From assembly GCF_014042345.1 (NCBI RefSeq), contig NZ_JACEZT010000005.1:248001-312000 (forward strand): 64,000 bases of DNA, read 5' to 3'. Source of the DNA: Rugamonas brunnea. Its GTDB lineage: Bacteria > Pseudomonadota > Gammaproteobacteria > Burkholderiales > Burkholderiaceae_D. The position numbers were made by a program, and so were the translations under genes. The number at the start of each line of letters is the position of its first letter. Position 1 is the first letter of the stretch. Of this stretch, positions 28,911-38,030 are shown in pieces. The notes beneath the pieces were generated by a model, which worked only from the letters and a program-made list of their open reading frames with translations, was not told the DNA's origin and made no database searches.

Positions 28911-29537
28911 ATGCGTAAGGGTGAACTGACTCGCGCGGCCATTCTCGATGTGGCGCTGGACCTGGCCAGTCGTGACGGGCTCGAAGGACTCACCATCGGC
29001 TTGCTCGCGGACAGGATGAACATGAGCAAGTCGGGGGTGTTCGCGCATTTCGGTTCGCGTGAAGACTTGCAGCTGGAAGTGCTCAAGCTGTACCACCACC
29101 GCTTTGAGCAGGAAGTGTTTTTCCCCAGCATGAAGGAACAGCGTGGCTTGCAGCGCCTGAAGGCGATGTTCGCGCGCTGGGTCAAGCGAGTGAGCGTGGA
29201 AGTCGCATCGGGCTGCATTTACATCAGCGGCGCGGTGGAATACGACGACCGCCCCGGTCCCATCCGGGAGGAGCTGATGTCGATGGTTAACGCGTGGCAG
29301 GGCGCCCTGCTGCGTTGCGCACGCCAGGCCATCGAATGCGGCGACCTCAAGCCGGATACCGACCCGCAGCAGCTGGTCTATGAGATGTACGGCCTGATCC
29401 TGGCCCTGCACCATGATGCGCGCTTCCTGCGCATCCCGGGCAGCCTGGACCGCGCCAGCATCGGCTTCAACCGGCTGATCGAGAATTACCGGAATCCGCA
29501 GGCGCCCCACCAGGCGCCTGCGACACAGAAAACCTAA
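28911..29537 (+). CDS. TetR/AcrR family transcriptional regulator
   Basis: The 208-residue protein starts MRKGELTRAAILDVALDLAS and has the TetR helix-turn-helix (LTIGLLADRMNMSKSGVFAHFGSREDL, about residues 24-50). The C-terminal ligand domain resembles TetR C-terminal 39-type regulators. It lies 54 bases before an acyl-CoA dehydrogenase and heads the beta-oxidation cluster, so it is probably a repressor released by an acyl-CoA. The ATG at 28911 has no clear Shine-Dalgarno; a longer in-frame version would add unrelated residues from the AT-rich promoter region. Confidence 0.9.
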   Translation: MRKGELTRAAILDVALDLASRDGLEGLTIGLLADRMNMSKSGVFAHFGSREDLQLEVLKLYHHRFEQEVFFPSMKEQRGLQRLKAMFARWVKRVSVEVASGCIYISGAVEYDDRPGPIREELMSMVNAWQGALLRCARQAIECGDLKPDTDPQQLVYEMYGLILALHHDARFLRIPGSLDRASIGFNRLIENYRNPQAPHQAPATQKT

Positions 29538-29591
29538 GCGGCCGCGTCCCCGCAGCCACAACACTAATTAGCTTTACGTCAGGAGAAAATC

Positions 29592-31382
29592 ATGGGTCAA
29601 TACGTCGCGCCAATCCGGGATATGCAATTCGTGCTGCACGAGTTCCTGAAAGTGGAAGATGAACTCAAGCAAATGCCATACTATGGCGATGTCGACGCCG
29701 ACATCATCAACCAGGTGCTGGAAGAAGGCGGCAAGTTCACCTCGGAAGTGCTGTTCCCGCTGAACCACTCGGGCGACCGCGAAGGCTGCAAGCACGACGC
29801 GGCGACCCAGACCGTGACCACCCCGAAAGGCTTCAAGGAAGCGTACCAGCAGTACGTGGAAGGCGGCTGGGCTGCCCTGTCGTGCTCGCCAGATTTCGGC
29901 GGCCAGGGCCTGCCCATCGTGCTGAACAACTCGTTCTACGAGATGCTGAACTCGGCCAACCAGGCCTGGACCATGTACCCCGGCCTGTCGCACGGCGCCT
30001 ACGAGTGCCTGCTCGAGCACGGCACCGACGAACAGAAAAAGATCTACCTGCCGAAGCTGGTGTCGGGCGAGTGGACCGGCACCATGTGCCTGACCGAACC
30101 GCACTGCGGCACCGACCTGGGCATGCTGCGCTCGAAGGCCGAGCCACAGGCCGACGGCTCGTGGCTGATCACCGGCAACAAGATCTTCATCTCGGCCGGC
30201 GAACACGACATGTCGGAAAACATCCTGCACCTGGTGCTGGCCCGTGTGCCGGGCGCGCCGGAAGGCTCGAAAGGCATCTCGCTGTTCCTGGTGCCGAAAT
30301 ACCTGCCAACCGCTGACGGCAAAGTCGGCGAGCGCAACCCGATCACTTGCGGCGCCATCGAAGAGAAGATGGGCATCCACGGCAACTCGACCTGCCAGAT
30401 GAACCTGGACGGCGCCCGTGGCTGGATCATCGGCCAGCCGAACAAGGGCCTGAACGCCATGTTCGTGTTCATGAACGCAGCTCGCCTGGGCGTGGGCATG
30501 CAGTCGCTGGGCCTGACGGAAGTGGCTTACCAGAACGCACTGGTGTACGCCAAGGACCGCATCCAGATGCGCTCGCTGACCGGCCCGAAAGCGCTGGACA
30601 AGCCCGCCGATCCGATCATCGTGCACCCCGACGTGCGCCGCATGCTGTTGACCGGCAAGGCCTACGCCGAAGGCGCGCGCGCCTTCACCTCCTACGTGGC
30701 GCTGCAGATCGACCGCGAACTGCACCACCCTGACGAAGACGTGCGCAAAGCAGCGGCCGACGAAGTGGCCCTGCTGACCCCCGTGATCAAGGCCTTCATC
30801 ACCGACAACGCCTGGATCGCCACCTCGGAAGCGATGCAAGTGTACGGCGGCCACGGCTACATCTCGGAATGGGGCATGGAGCAGTATGTGCGCGACGCCC
30901 GCATCAACCTGATCTACGAAGGCACCAACACCGTGCAATCGCTGGACCTGCTGGGCCGCAAGATCCTGGGCGACAACGGCGCCAAGCTGCGCAAGTTCGG
31001 CGAGAAGGTCAAAGCCTTCGTCGAAGAGAACGGCACCGATGAAGCCATGAGCGAATTCATCACCCCACTGGGCGACCTGGGCGACAAAGTCACCAAGCTG
31101 ACCATGGAAATCGGCATGAAGGCGTTCCAGAATCCGGACGAAGTGGGCGCCGCCAGCGTACCGTACCTGCGTGTGGTCGGCCACATGATCTACAGCTACC
31201 TGTTCGCCCAGATGGCCAAGATCGCGCTGGAAAAAGAATCGTCCGGCGATAACTTCTACAAAGCCAAGCTGGCCACGGCGCGCTTCTACTTCGCCCGCCT
31301 GATGCCAGAAACCGCCACCTTGATTCGCCAGGCCCGCGCCGGCTCCGCCAGCCTGATGGCACTCGACGCTGACCTGTTCTAA
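29592..31382 (+). CDS. Acyl-CoA dehydrogenase, ~600-residue type
   Basis: The 596-residue protein belongs to the long acyl-CoA dehydrogenase family with an extra C-terminal domain. Features are GTMCLTEPHCGTDLG, ITGNKIFISAGEHD, and GGHGYISEWGMEQYVRDARI followed by IYEGTN, which includes the likely catalytic Glu. It catalyses FAD-dependent alpha,beta-dehydrogenation of acyl-CoA in the first beta-oxidation step, passing electrons to ETF. AGGAGAAAATC precedes the ATG. The HAD/hydratase gene starts 20 bases downstream, so the two are co-transcribed. Confidence 0.95.
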   Translation: MGQYVAPIRDMQFVLHEFLKVEDELKQMPYYGDVDADIINQVLEEGGKFTSEVLFPLNHSGDREGCKHDAATQTVTTPKGFKEAYQQYVEGGWAALSCSPDFGGQGLPIVLNNSFYEMLNSANQAWTMYPGLSHGAYECLLEHGTDEQKKIYLPKLVSGEWTGTMCLTEPHCGTDLGMLRSKAEPQADGSWLITGNKIFISAGEHDMSENILHLVLARVPGAPEGSKGISLFLVPKYLPTADGKVGERNPITCGAIEEKMGIHGNSTCQMNLDGARGWIIGQPNKGLNAMFVFMNAARLGVGMQSLGLTEVAYQNALVYAKDRIQMRSLTGPKALDKPADPIIVHPDVRRMLLTGKAYAEGARAFTSYVALQIDRELHHPDEDVRKAAADEVALLTPVIKAFITDNAWIATSEAMQVYGGHGYISEWGMEQYVRDARINLIYEGTNTVQSLDLLGRKILGDNGAKLRKFGEKVKAFVEENGTDEAMSEFITPLGDLGDKVTKLTMEIGMKAFQNPDEVGAASVPYLRVVGHMIYSYLFAQMAKIALEKESSGDNFYKAKLATARFYFARLMPETATLIRQARAGSASLMALDADLF

Positions 31383-31402
31383 GAAGAGACTAAGGATACG
31401 AC

Positions 31403-33802
31403 ATGACCAATTTCATCGTTAAAAAAGTAGCCGTCCTGGGCGCCGGCGTGATGGGCGCGCAGATCGCCGCCCACTGCGTCAATGCCAAAGTGCCGGTCGT
31501 GCTGTTCGACCTGCCGGCCAAGGAAGGCCCGAAGAATGGCATCGTGCTGCGCGCCATCGAGAACCTGAAGAAGCTGTCGCCCGCGCCGCTGGGCAACAAG
31601 GAGCACGCCTCGCTGATCCAGGTCGCCAACTACGAAGATAACCTGGACCTGCTGGCCGGCTGCGACCTGATCATCGAAGCCATCGCCGAGCGCATGGACT
31701 GGAAACACGACCTGTACCAGAAGGTCGCCCCGCACATCGCCCCGAACGCGATCTTCGCCTCGAACACCTCGGGCCTGTCGATCACCAAGCTGTCCGAAGG
31801 CTTCGACGCCGACCTGAAATCGCGCTACTGCGGCGTGCACTTCTTCAACCCACCGCGCTACATGCACCTGGTCGAGATCATCCCGACCGCCGCCACCAAG
31901 CCGGAAATCGCCGACCAGCTGGAAGGCTTCCTGACCACCACCCTGGGCAAGGGTGTCGTGCGCGCCAAGGACACGCCTAACTTCATCGCCAACCGCGTGG
32001 GCGTGTTCGGCATTCTGGCCATCGTGCACGAAGCCGAGAAGTTCGGCCTGTCGTGCGACGTGGTCGACGACCTGACCGGCGCCAAGCTGGGCCGCGCCAA
32101 GTCGGGCACCTTCCGCACCGCCGACGTGGTCGGCCTGGACACCATGGGCCACGTGATCAAGACCATGCAGGACTACCTGCCGAACGATCCGTTCGCCGCC
32201 GTCTACAAGACCCCGGCCGTGCTGGCCAAGCTGGTCGAGAAGGGCGCGCTGGGCCAGAAGACCGGCGCCGGCTTCTACAAGAAAGTGGGCAAGGAGATCC
32301 AGCGCCTGGACTTCGCCTCCGGTGAATACGTGACCGGCGGCGGCAAGGCCGCCGACATCGTGGCCCGCATCCTGAAGGAAAAGGACCCGGTCAAGAAGAT
32401 GAAGGCCCTGCGCGAATCGACCAACCCACAGGCGCAGTTCCTGTGGGCGATCTTCCGCGACGCCTTCCACTACATCGCCATCCACCTGGACACCGTGGCC
32501 GACAACGCCCGCGAAATCGACTTCGCCATGCGCTGGGGCTTCGGCTGGAACGTCGGCCCGTTCGAAACGTGGCAAGCTTCCGGCTGGCTGCAAGTGGCCC
32601 AGTGGGTCAAGGAAGACATCGACGCCGGCCAGGCGCTGTGCAACGCACCGCTGCCAGCCTGGGTGTTCGAAGGTCCGGTCGCTGAAAAAGGCGGCGTCCA
32701 CACCCCTGAAGGTTCGTGGTCGTCGGTCTCCAAATCGTTCGTGCCGCGTTCCGACCTGGCCGTGTACAAGCGTCAGGAATTCCGCGCACCGGTGTTCGGT
32801 TCGGGCGCCGTGGATGGCCGCACCGCCGGCACCACCGTGTTCGAGGACGACTCGGTCCGCCTGTGGCACTCGGGCGACGAAGTGCTGGTGATCTCGCTCA
32901 AGACCAAGATGCACGTGATCGGCGACGGCGTGATCAAGGGCCTGAAGATGGCGCTGGAAGAAGCGGCCAAGAACTTCAAGGGTCTGGTGATCTGGAGCGC
33001 CGACGCGGCTGAAGGCGGCGCCTTCTCGGCCGGCGCCGACCTGCAATCGGCACTGCCTGCGTTCATGCAGGGCGGCGCCAAAGCGGTTGATCCTATCATC
33101 CGCGAACTGCAAGACACCTTCATGGCCATGAAGTATTCGAACGTGCCCGTGGTGGCTGCCGTGGCCGGCCTGGCCCTGGGCGGCGGCTGCGAGATGGCGC
33201 TGCACGCCTCCAAGCGCGTGGCCTCGATCGAATCGTACATCGGCCTGGTGGAAGTGGGCGTCGGCCTGATCCCTGCCGGCGGCGGCCTGAAAGAAGCGGC
33301 CGTGCGCGCCGCCAAGGAAGCCAAGGGCAACGACATCCTGCAATTCCTGAAGGCTGGCTTCACCAACGCCGCCACCGCCAACGTGTCCAAGTCGGCACTG
33401 GAAGCGCAGGCCATGGGTTACCTGAAGGAAGACGACGTGATCGTGTTCAACGCCTACGAGCTGCTGCACGTGGCCAAGGTGGAAGCGCGCGCCATGTTCG
33501 ACAAGGGCTACCGTCCACCGCTGCAGGCACCGGTGCAGATCACCGGCCGCTACGGCTACGGCACTATCAAGGCGCAACTGGTCAACATGCGCGACGGCGG
33601 CTTCATCTCCGCGCACGACTTCAAGCTGGGCGAGATGATCGCCGAGATCGTGTCGGGCGGCGACATCGACCAGGGTCAGTTCGTGAGCGAGCAGTGGTTC
33701 CTGGACATGGAGCGTAAAGCGTTCCTGGAACTGCTGAACCATCCGAAGACGCAAGAGCGGATCATGGGCATGATGCAAACCGGTAAGCCGGTGCGCAACT
33801 AA
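31403..33802 (+). CDS. 3-hydroxyacyl-CoA dehydrogenase / enoyl-CoA hydratase fusion
   Basis: This 799-residue protein has an N-terminal NAD-binding HAD domain (VAVLGAGVMGAQIAAHC, SNTSGLSI, HFFNPPRYMHLVEII), a second HAD C-terminal segment, and a C-terminal crotonase domain (FSAGADLQ, VAAVAGLALGGGCEMALH). The order HAD first, hydratase last is that of the FadN-type multifunctional enzyme, opposite to FadB/FadJ. It hydrates enoyl-CoA and oxidises 3-hydroxyacyl-CoA in beta-oxidation. It follows the acyl-CoA dehydrogenase and precedes the thioesterase by seven bases. Confidence 0.95.
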   Translation: MTNFIVKKVAVLGAGVMGAQIAAHCVNAKVPVVLFDLPAKEGPKNGIVLRAIENLKKLSPAPLGNKEHASLIQVANYEDNLDLLAGCDLIIEAIAERMDWKHDLYQKVAPHIAPNAIFASNTSGLSITKLSEGFDADLKSRYCGVHFFNPPRYMHLVEIIPTAATKPEIADQLEGFLTTTLGKGVVRAKDTPNFIANRVGVFGILAIVHEAEKFGLSCDVVDDLTGAKLGRAKSGTFRTADVVGLDTMGHVIKTMQDYLPNDPFAAVYKTPAVLAKLVEKGALGQKTGAGFYKKVGKEIQRLDFASGEYVTGGGKAADIVARILKEKDPVKKMKALRESTNPQAQFLWAIFRDAFHYIAIHLDTVADNAREIDFAMRWGFGWNVGPFETWQASGWLQVAQWVKEDIDAGQALCNAPLPAWVFEGPVAEKGGVHTPEGSWSSVSKSFVPRSDLAVYKRQEFRAPVFGSGAVDGRTAGTTVFEDDSVRLWHSGDEVLVISLKTKMHVIGDGVIKGLKMALEEAAKNFKGLVIWSADAAEGGAFSAGADLQSALPAFMQGGAKAVDPIIRELQDTFMAMKYSNVPVVAAVAGLALGGGCEMALHASKRVASIESYIGLVEVGVGLIPAGGGLKEAAVRAAKEAKGNDILQFLKAGFTNAATANVSKSALEAQAMGYLKEDDVIVFNAYELLHVAKVEARAMFDKGYRPPLQAPVQITGRYGYGTIKAQLVNMRDGGFISAHDFKLGEMIAEIVSGGDIDQGQFVSEQWFLDMERKAFLELLNHPKTQERIMGMMQTGKPVRN

Positions 33803-33809
33803 CACGGTC

Positions 33810-34310
33810 ATGTCGATCCTTTCCCTGGCATTCAAAGTTTTACTGCGCGTGAGGCCGAGCATGGTGTACGAACGTATCAAGCAACAAATGATGGACACCC
33901 TGCCTTTCGTGCGGCTGCTGGGGATCCGGATCGACGAAATCGGCAACGGCACCGCCAAGGTGTCGATGCCGGAAGACCCGAAGCTCAACAACCACCTGGG
34001 CACGCAGCATGCCGGGGCCTTGTTCACGCTGGCCGAAACGGCTTCCGGCGCGGCCATGGCGGGCGGCTTCGCGGACCTGATCGTGGGCTTGCGCCCCGTG
34101 GCCAAGGAGTCGCGCATCCAGTACCAGAAGGTCGCCAAGGGCGCTACCCGCGCCGAAGGCCGGGTACCGGGCGACCTGGCCGCGCTCAAGGCCGAGCTGA
34201 AATCGGCCGGCAAGGTGGCGTTCCCGGTGGAGGTCGATATTTTCGACGCCGCCGGCACGCTGGCCGCACAGGTCCAAGTGGACTGGTATTTGTCCGAGAA
34301 GCGCGCCTGA
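33810..34310 (+). CDS. Hotdog-fold thioesterase (DUF4442/PaaI-like)
   Basis: The 166-residue protein has the hotdog pattern MPEDPKLNNHLGTQHAGALFTLAETASGAAM, which resembles PaaI/DUF4442 thioesterases with the HxxA-type active region. It probably hydrolyses an acyl-CoA and so may relieve CoA sequestration during beta-oxidation. It begins seven bases after the HAD/hydratase gene, making co-transcription near certain. The ATG at 33810 is kept, though a second ATG (33861) is possible. A hairpin overlaps its stop codon. Confidence 0.85.
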   Translation: MSILSLAFKVLLRVRPSMVYERIKQQMMDTLPFVRLLGIRIDEIGNGTAKVSMPEDPKLNNHLGTQHAGALFTLAETASGAAMAGGFADLIVGLRPVAKESRIQYQKVAKGATRAEGRVPGDLAALKAELKSAGKVAFPVEVDIFDAAGTLAAQVQVDWYLSEKRA

Positions 34311-34320
34311 ACCCAGGCGC
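34303..34320 (+). terminator. Hairpin over the thioesterase stop codon
   Basis: GCGCCTG and CAGGCGC form a perfect seven-pair stem with a four-base loop; the stop codon lies inside. No T tract follows, so it may be a processing or attenuation element that tunes thiolase expression rather than a full terminator. Confidence 0.4.
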
Positions 34321-34340
34321 CCCCGGGCTGGTGAAACAGA

Positions 34341-34369
34341 TTCGACAGAACTTCGACAGAACTTCGATC
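34341..34369 (+). repeat. Short 11-bp direct repeats before the thiolase gene
   Basis: TTCGACAGAAC occurs twice back to back (34341-34351, 34352-34362), followed by a third partial TTCGATC. The array sits 22-50 bases before the thiolase ATG and next to an AT-rich segment, so it could be a regulator-binding site or simply a slippage tract. Confidence 0.5.
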
Positions 34370-34390
34370 AAAAATTTTTGAAAGAATAAA

Positions 34391-35587
34391 ATGAGCAAAC
34401 AACTTCAAGACGCATACATCGTCGCCGCTACCCGTACCCCGATCGGCAAGGCGCCGCGCGGCATGTTCAACAAGACCCGTCCGGACGACCTGCTGGTGCG
34501 CGTGCTGCAAAACGCGCTGGCCCAGGCGCCTGGCCTGGACCCGGCCCTGATCACCGACGCCATCATCGGCTGCTCGTTCCCGGAAGCGGAGCAGGGCTTC
34601 AACATCGCCCGCCAATCTGTGCTGCTGGCCGGCATGCCCAAGACCATCGGCGGCGTGACCGTCAACCGTTACTGCGCTTCGGGCATCACCGCCATCGCCA
34701 TGGCCGCTGACCGCATCCGCGTGGGCCAGGCCGACGCCATGATCGCCGGCGGCGTGGAATCGATGTCGATGGTGCCGATGATGGGCCACCACCCATCGAT
34801 GAACCTGAACATGTTCACCGACGAAAACGTGGGCATGGCTTACGGCATGGGTCTGACGGCCGAGAAGGTCGCCCAGCAGTGGAAAGTGTCGCGTGAAGCG
34901 CAGGACGCGTTCTCGGTCGAATCGCACCGCCGCGCCATCGCCGCCCAGCAGGCTGGTTTCTTCAAGGACGAGACCACCCCGGTCGAGATCATCACCCGCA
35001 CGCCTAACCTGGCCACCGGCGAAATCGTCATCAAGAAGCGCACCGTGGACACCGACGAAGGCGCGCGCGCCGAGTCGACCGTGGAGTCGCTGGGCAAGCT
35101 GAAGCCCGTGTTCGCCAACAAGGGCACCGTGACCGCTGGTAACAGCTCGCAGATGTCCGACGGCGCCGGCGCGCTGCTGATCGTGTCGGAAAAATTCCTG
35201 CGCGAGCACAACCTGACCCCGCTGGCCAAGTTCTCGTCGTTCGCCGTCAAGGGCGTGCCGCCGGAAATCATGGGCATCGGTCCCAAGTTCGCCATCCCTG
35301 AAGCCTGCCGCCTGGCCGGCATCACCCAGGACCAGCTGGACTGGATCGAGCTGAACGAAGCGTTCGCCGCGCAAGCGCTGGCTGTGATCGGCGACCTGGG
35401 CCTGGATCCGGCCAAGGTCAACCCGATGGGCGGCGCGATCGCCCTGGGCCACCCGCTGGGCGCGACCGGCGCGATCCGTGCCGCCACCGTGGTGCACGCC
35501 CTGCGCCGCAACAACCTGAAGTACGGCATGGTCACCATGTGCGTCGGCGCCGGCATGGGCGCGGCAGGTATCTTCGAGCGCGTATAA
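34391..35587 (+). CDS. Acetyl-CoA C-acyltransferase (thiolase)
   Basis: The 398-residue thiolase has the full catalytic set: C95 in VNRYCASG, H354 in ALGHPLGATG and C384 in TMCVGAGMG. It performs the thiolytic cleavage step of beta-oxidation, giving acetyl-CoA and a shortened acyl-CoA. It lies 80 bases after the thioesterase gene. The preceding gap contains an 11-bp direct repeat and an AT-rich ribosome-site region, so it may have additional regulation of its own. Confidence 0.95.
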   Translation: MSKQLQDAYIVAATRTPIGKAPRGMFNKTRPDDLLVRVLQNALAQAPGLDPALITDAIIGCSFPEAEQGFNIARQSVLLAGMPKTIGGVTVNRYCASGITAIAMAADRIRVGQADAMIAGGVESMSMVPMMGHHPSMNLNMFTDENVGMAYGMGLTAEKVAQQWKVSREAQDAFSVESHRRAIAAQQAGFFKDETTPVEIITRTPNLATGEIVIKKRTVDTDEGARAESTVESLGKLKPVFANKGTVTAGNSSQMSDGAGALLIVSEKFLREHNLTPLAKFSSFAVKGVPPEIMGIGPKFAIPEACRLAGITQDQLDWIELNEAFAAQALAVIGDLGLDPAKVNPMGGAIALGHPLGATGAIRAATVVHALRRNNLKYGMVTMCVGAGMGAAGIFERV

Positions 35588-35613
35588 ACACGGCACGCTA
35601 AGATAGCAACTTC

Positions 35614-35649
35614 AAGGGCGCTGCGGAACTTTCCCGGCGCCCTTTCCTT
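35614..35649 (+). terminator. Terminator-like hairpin after the thiolase gene
   Basis: AAGGGCGC pairs with GCGCCCTT across a 15-base loop, followed by TCCTTA. It lies 27 bases after the thiolase stop and ends just before the enoyl-CoA hydratase ribosome site, so it would reduce readthrough. Confidence 0.5.
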
Positions 35650-35663
35650 ATTCCGGAGACGAC

Positions 35664-36443
35664 ATGGAAATTTTGAGCAGCAAGGCCGACGGCATTCTCA
35701 CCATTGAATTCAACCGCCCCGAGCGCAAGAACGCGATCACCAGCGCGATGTACCAAAGCATGGCCGACGCCATCAACGACGGCGAGCGCGACGCATCCGT
35801 GCGCGCCATCCTGATCACTGGCAAGCCCGAGATATTCACCGCCGGCAACGACCTGGAAGACTTCCTGAAAAGCGCGCGCAGCACCGATGGCGTGGCGCTC
35901 GAAGACCGCGCCGTGTTCCGCTTCATGCTGGCCCTGAGCGGCGCCACCAAGCCCGTGGTGGCGGCCGTGGCCGGCGCCGCCGTCGGCATCGGCACCACGC
36001 TGCTGATGCACTGCGACCTGGTGTACGCGGCCGACAACGCCAAGTTCTCGATGCCGTTCTCGCAGCTGGGCCTGTGCCCGGAATTCGCGTCCAGCCTGCT
36101 GCTGACGCAAGTGGCCGGCTACCCGCGTGCGGCCGAGAAGCTGATGCTGGGCGAAGCGTTCCCGGCGCAGGAAGCGCTGGACATGGGCCTGGTATCGAAA
36201 GTGCTGCCGGTGGCCGAGCTGCTGCCGTTCGCGCGCGCGCAGGCGGCCAAGCTGGTGGCCCTGCCGGCCAGCTCCGTGCGCGCCACCAAGCAGTTGATGA
36301 AGGCCAGCCGCAACGCCGCCATCACGCAGACCATGACGGCCGAGAACAAGCTGTTCGGCGCCATGCTGGAAGCGCCGGAAGCGAAGGAAGCGTTCACCGC
36401 CTTCTTCGAGAAGCGCAAGCCGGACTTCTCCAAGTTCGCCTGA
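35664..36443 (+). CDS. Enoyl-CoA hydratase/isomerase family protein
   Basis: The 259-residue crotonase-fold protein has the oxyanion-hole stretches FTAGNDLEDF and VAAVAGAAVGIGTTLLMHCD, and a PEFASSLLL segment. It hydrates or isomerises an unsaturated acyl-CoA. This second hydratase complements the fused one upstream and may process other chain types or double-bond positions. It is the last plus-strand gene of the beta-oxidation cluster and is convergent with the FabG-like gene. GGAGACGAC precedes the ATG. Confidence 0.93.
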   Translation: MEILSSKADGILTIEFNRPERKNAITSAMYQSMADAINDGERDASVRAILITGKPEIFTAGNDLEDFLKSARSTDGVALEDRAVFRFMLALSGATKPVVAAVAGAAVGIGTTLLMHCDLVYAADNAKFSMPFSQLGLCPEFASSLLLTQVAGYPRAAEKLMLGEAFPAQEALDMGLVSKVLPVAELLPFARAQAAKLVALPASSVRATKQLMKASRNAAITQTMTAENKLFGAMLEAPEAKEAFTAFFEKRKPDFSKFA

Positions 36444-36458
36444 TGGCGGAGGGGGCGG

Positions 36459-36478
36459 GCGCGTCCGGCGTGACGCGC
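36459..36478. terminator. Hairpin between convergent hydratase and FabG-like genes
   Basis: GCGCGTC and GACGCGC form a seven-pair stem with a six-base loop in the 49-base convergent gap. No T tract follows on either strand, so it is a possible bidirectional terminator only. Confidence 0.35.
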
Positions 36479-36492
36479 TCCGCCCACTCCCG

Positions 36493-37851
36493 TCAAGCCC
36501 CGATCAGCCCCTGGCCGCACACGCGCACGGTCTGGCCTGTGATGCCGCAGGCGCCCGGTGTGCCGAGGAAGGTGATCAGCTCGGCCACGTCGCGCGGCAG
36601 GCCGGCCTGCTTGAGCGAATTGAGGCGGCGGCCGATCTCGCGGGTCAGGAACGGCATCTGCCCGGTCATGGCGGTCTCGATGAAGCCCGGCGCCACGGCG
36701 TTGATGCAGATGCCGCGCGCGGCCAGCAGCGGCGCCTGCGCGGCCACGTAGCCGATCAGCGCGGCCTTGCTGGTGGCGTAGTTGGTCTGGCCGAAGTTAC
36801 CGGCCACGCCGCTCACGGACGACAGGCAGACGATGCGTCCGTCCTGTTTCACCAATCCTTGTTCCAGCAGCTGCGCGTCGACCGCCATCACGGCCGCCAG
36901 GTTGATCTGCATGACCAGCTCCCACTGCGGTTGCGTCATGTTGGCCAGCGTCCTGTCGCGCGTGATGCCGGCGTTGTGGACCACGATGTCGATGCCGCCG
37001 AAACGCTCGGCCAGGAAGCCGGCCAGCTGGCGGGGCGCCGCTTCCGACGCGATATCCATCGCCAGCGGCACGCCATTGAACGCGGCGCACACGCGCCGTA
37101 GTTCTTCTTCTGCCGCCGGGACGTCCAGTGCCACCACGGTGGCGCCTTCCTGCGCCAGCCGTTCGGCCGTGGCCAGTCCGATGCCACGGGCCGCGCCCGT
37201 TACCAGCGCCACCTTGCCAGCCAGCGCCTTGCTGAACGGCGCGGACTCCGGTGCCGTCACCTGCGCCGCCACATGCAATACCTGGCCCGTCACATAGGTC
37301 GAAGGCACGCCGCAGAAGAAGCGCAGCGGTCCCGCCAGCCGGTCCAGTGCGGCGCGCTCCGCATAAAGCTGGTTGACGGTGATGCCTTTCGGGCCCAGCT
37401 CCTTGGCCAGGCTGCGCACAAACCCCTCCATGCCGCGGCTGACGGCCAGCGCGGCCGGCGTGGCGCAATCGGCGGGGCTGGCCGCCACCAGCAGCACCCG
37501 GCCGTTGCGTGCAATGCGGCGCATGATGGGGTGGAAGGCGTCGTACAGCGCGCGGTAGTCGGCGGGCGCCGCGCAGCCGGTGGCATCCATCACGACGATG
37601 TCGGCGCGCACCGTGCTGTCGGGCGGCAGCTGGTCGGCGTGGCTGGCGCCGGCGTCGGCCAGGGCACGCTGCAGGGCGTCGGCCGCGTAGCCGCCGGGGC
37701 TGCGGCACAGCAGCACCTGCTTGCCGTCGAACGGACGCGGTGCGTAGCCGCCGTCGGCCCGCGCCAGCGTGACGGGATCGGGCACGCCCAGCGCCTTGAC
37801 CAGGCGCGAGGTGAGAGGATTGCGGTGTAACTTGATCAGCATGTCGGCCAT
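36493..37851 (-). CDS. High-molecular-weight 3-oxoacyl-ACP reductase (FabG4-like)
   Basis: The 452-residue protein is about twice the length of FabG. The N-terminal half is a degenerate Rossmann-like domain; the C-terminal half is a full SDR with VTGAARGIGLATAERL and the catalytic S345, Y358, K362 (SSVSGVAGNFGQTNYATSK). Long FabG enzymes accept 3-oxoacyl-CoA/ACP and are often beside beta-oxidation genes. The ATG at 37851 is chosen for its AGGGAA site five bases upstream; a second ATG lies at 37842. It is convergent with the hydratase, so it is on a separate transcript from the TetR-led operon. Confidence 0.88.
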   Translation of the reverse strand: MADMLIKLHRNPLTSRLVKALGVPDPVTLARADGGYAPRPFDGKQVLLCRSPGGYAADALQRALADAGASHADQLPPDSTVRADIVVMDATGCAAPADYRALYDAFHPIMRRIARNGRVLLVAASPADCATPAALAVSRGMEGFVRSLAKELGPKGITVNQLYAERAALDRLAGPLRFFCGVPSTYVTGQVLHVAAQVTAPESAPFSKALAGKVALVTGAARGIGLATAERLAQEGATVVALDVPAAEEELRRVCAAFNGVPLAMDIASEAAPRQLAGFLAERFGGIDIVVHNAGITRDRTLANMTQPQWELVMQINLAAVMAVDAQLLEQGLVKQDGRIVCLSSVSGVAGNFGQTNYATSKAALIGYVAAQAPLLAARGICINAVAPGFIETAMTGQMPFLTREIGRRLNSLKQAGLPRDVAELITFLGTPGACGITGQTVRVCGQGLIGA

Positions 37852-37990
37852 ACGGTTCCCTGTTCGTTCGGTAGCGCCGCCATGATATCGCCACGGCGAT
37901 AGACGCCGGGCTCTATTTCTTTTCTTCCCCAATTTGATTTTACGGCGATTCCCTACGGCCATTGTGGTTGATCATTCGTTAAATCTGATT

Positions 37991-38009
37991 GATAATGCGA
38001 GTCATTCTC
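37991..38009. promoter_or_regulatory. Fur box upstream of the TonB receptor
   Basis: GATAATGCGAGTCATTCTC matches the 19-base Fur consensus (GATAATGATAATCATTATC) at 15 positions. It ends 21 bases before the receptor start, where a repressor would block transcription in iron-replete cells. Confidence 0.8.
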
Positions 38010-38030
38010 ATTTGCATTAAGGAAGAAATC

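Noticed and set aside
31379..35596. A 1405-codon minus-strand frame across the beta-oxidation genes
   Set aside because: It runs antisense to three recognisable enzymes and gives a His/Gln/Val-rich product typical of GC-rich antisense reading. It has no family features.
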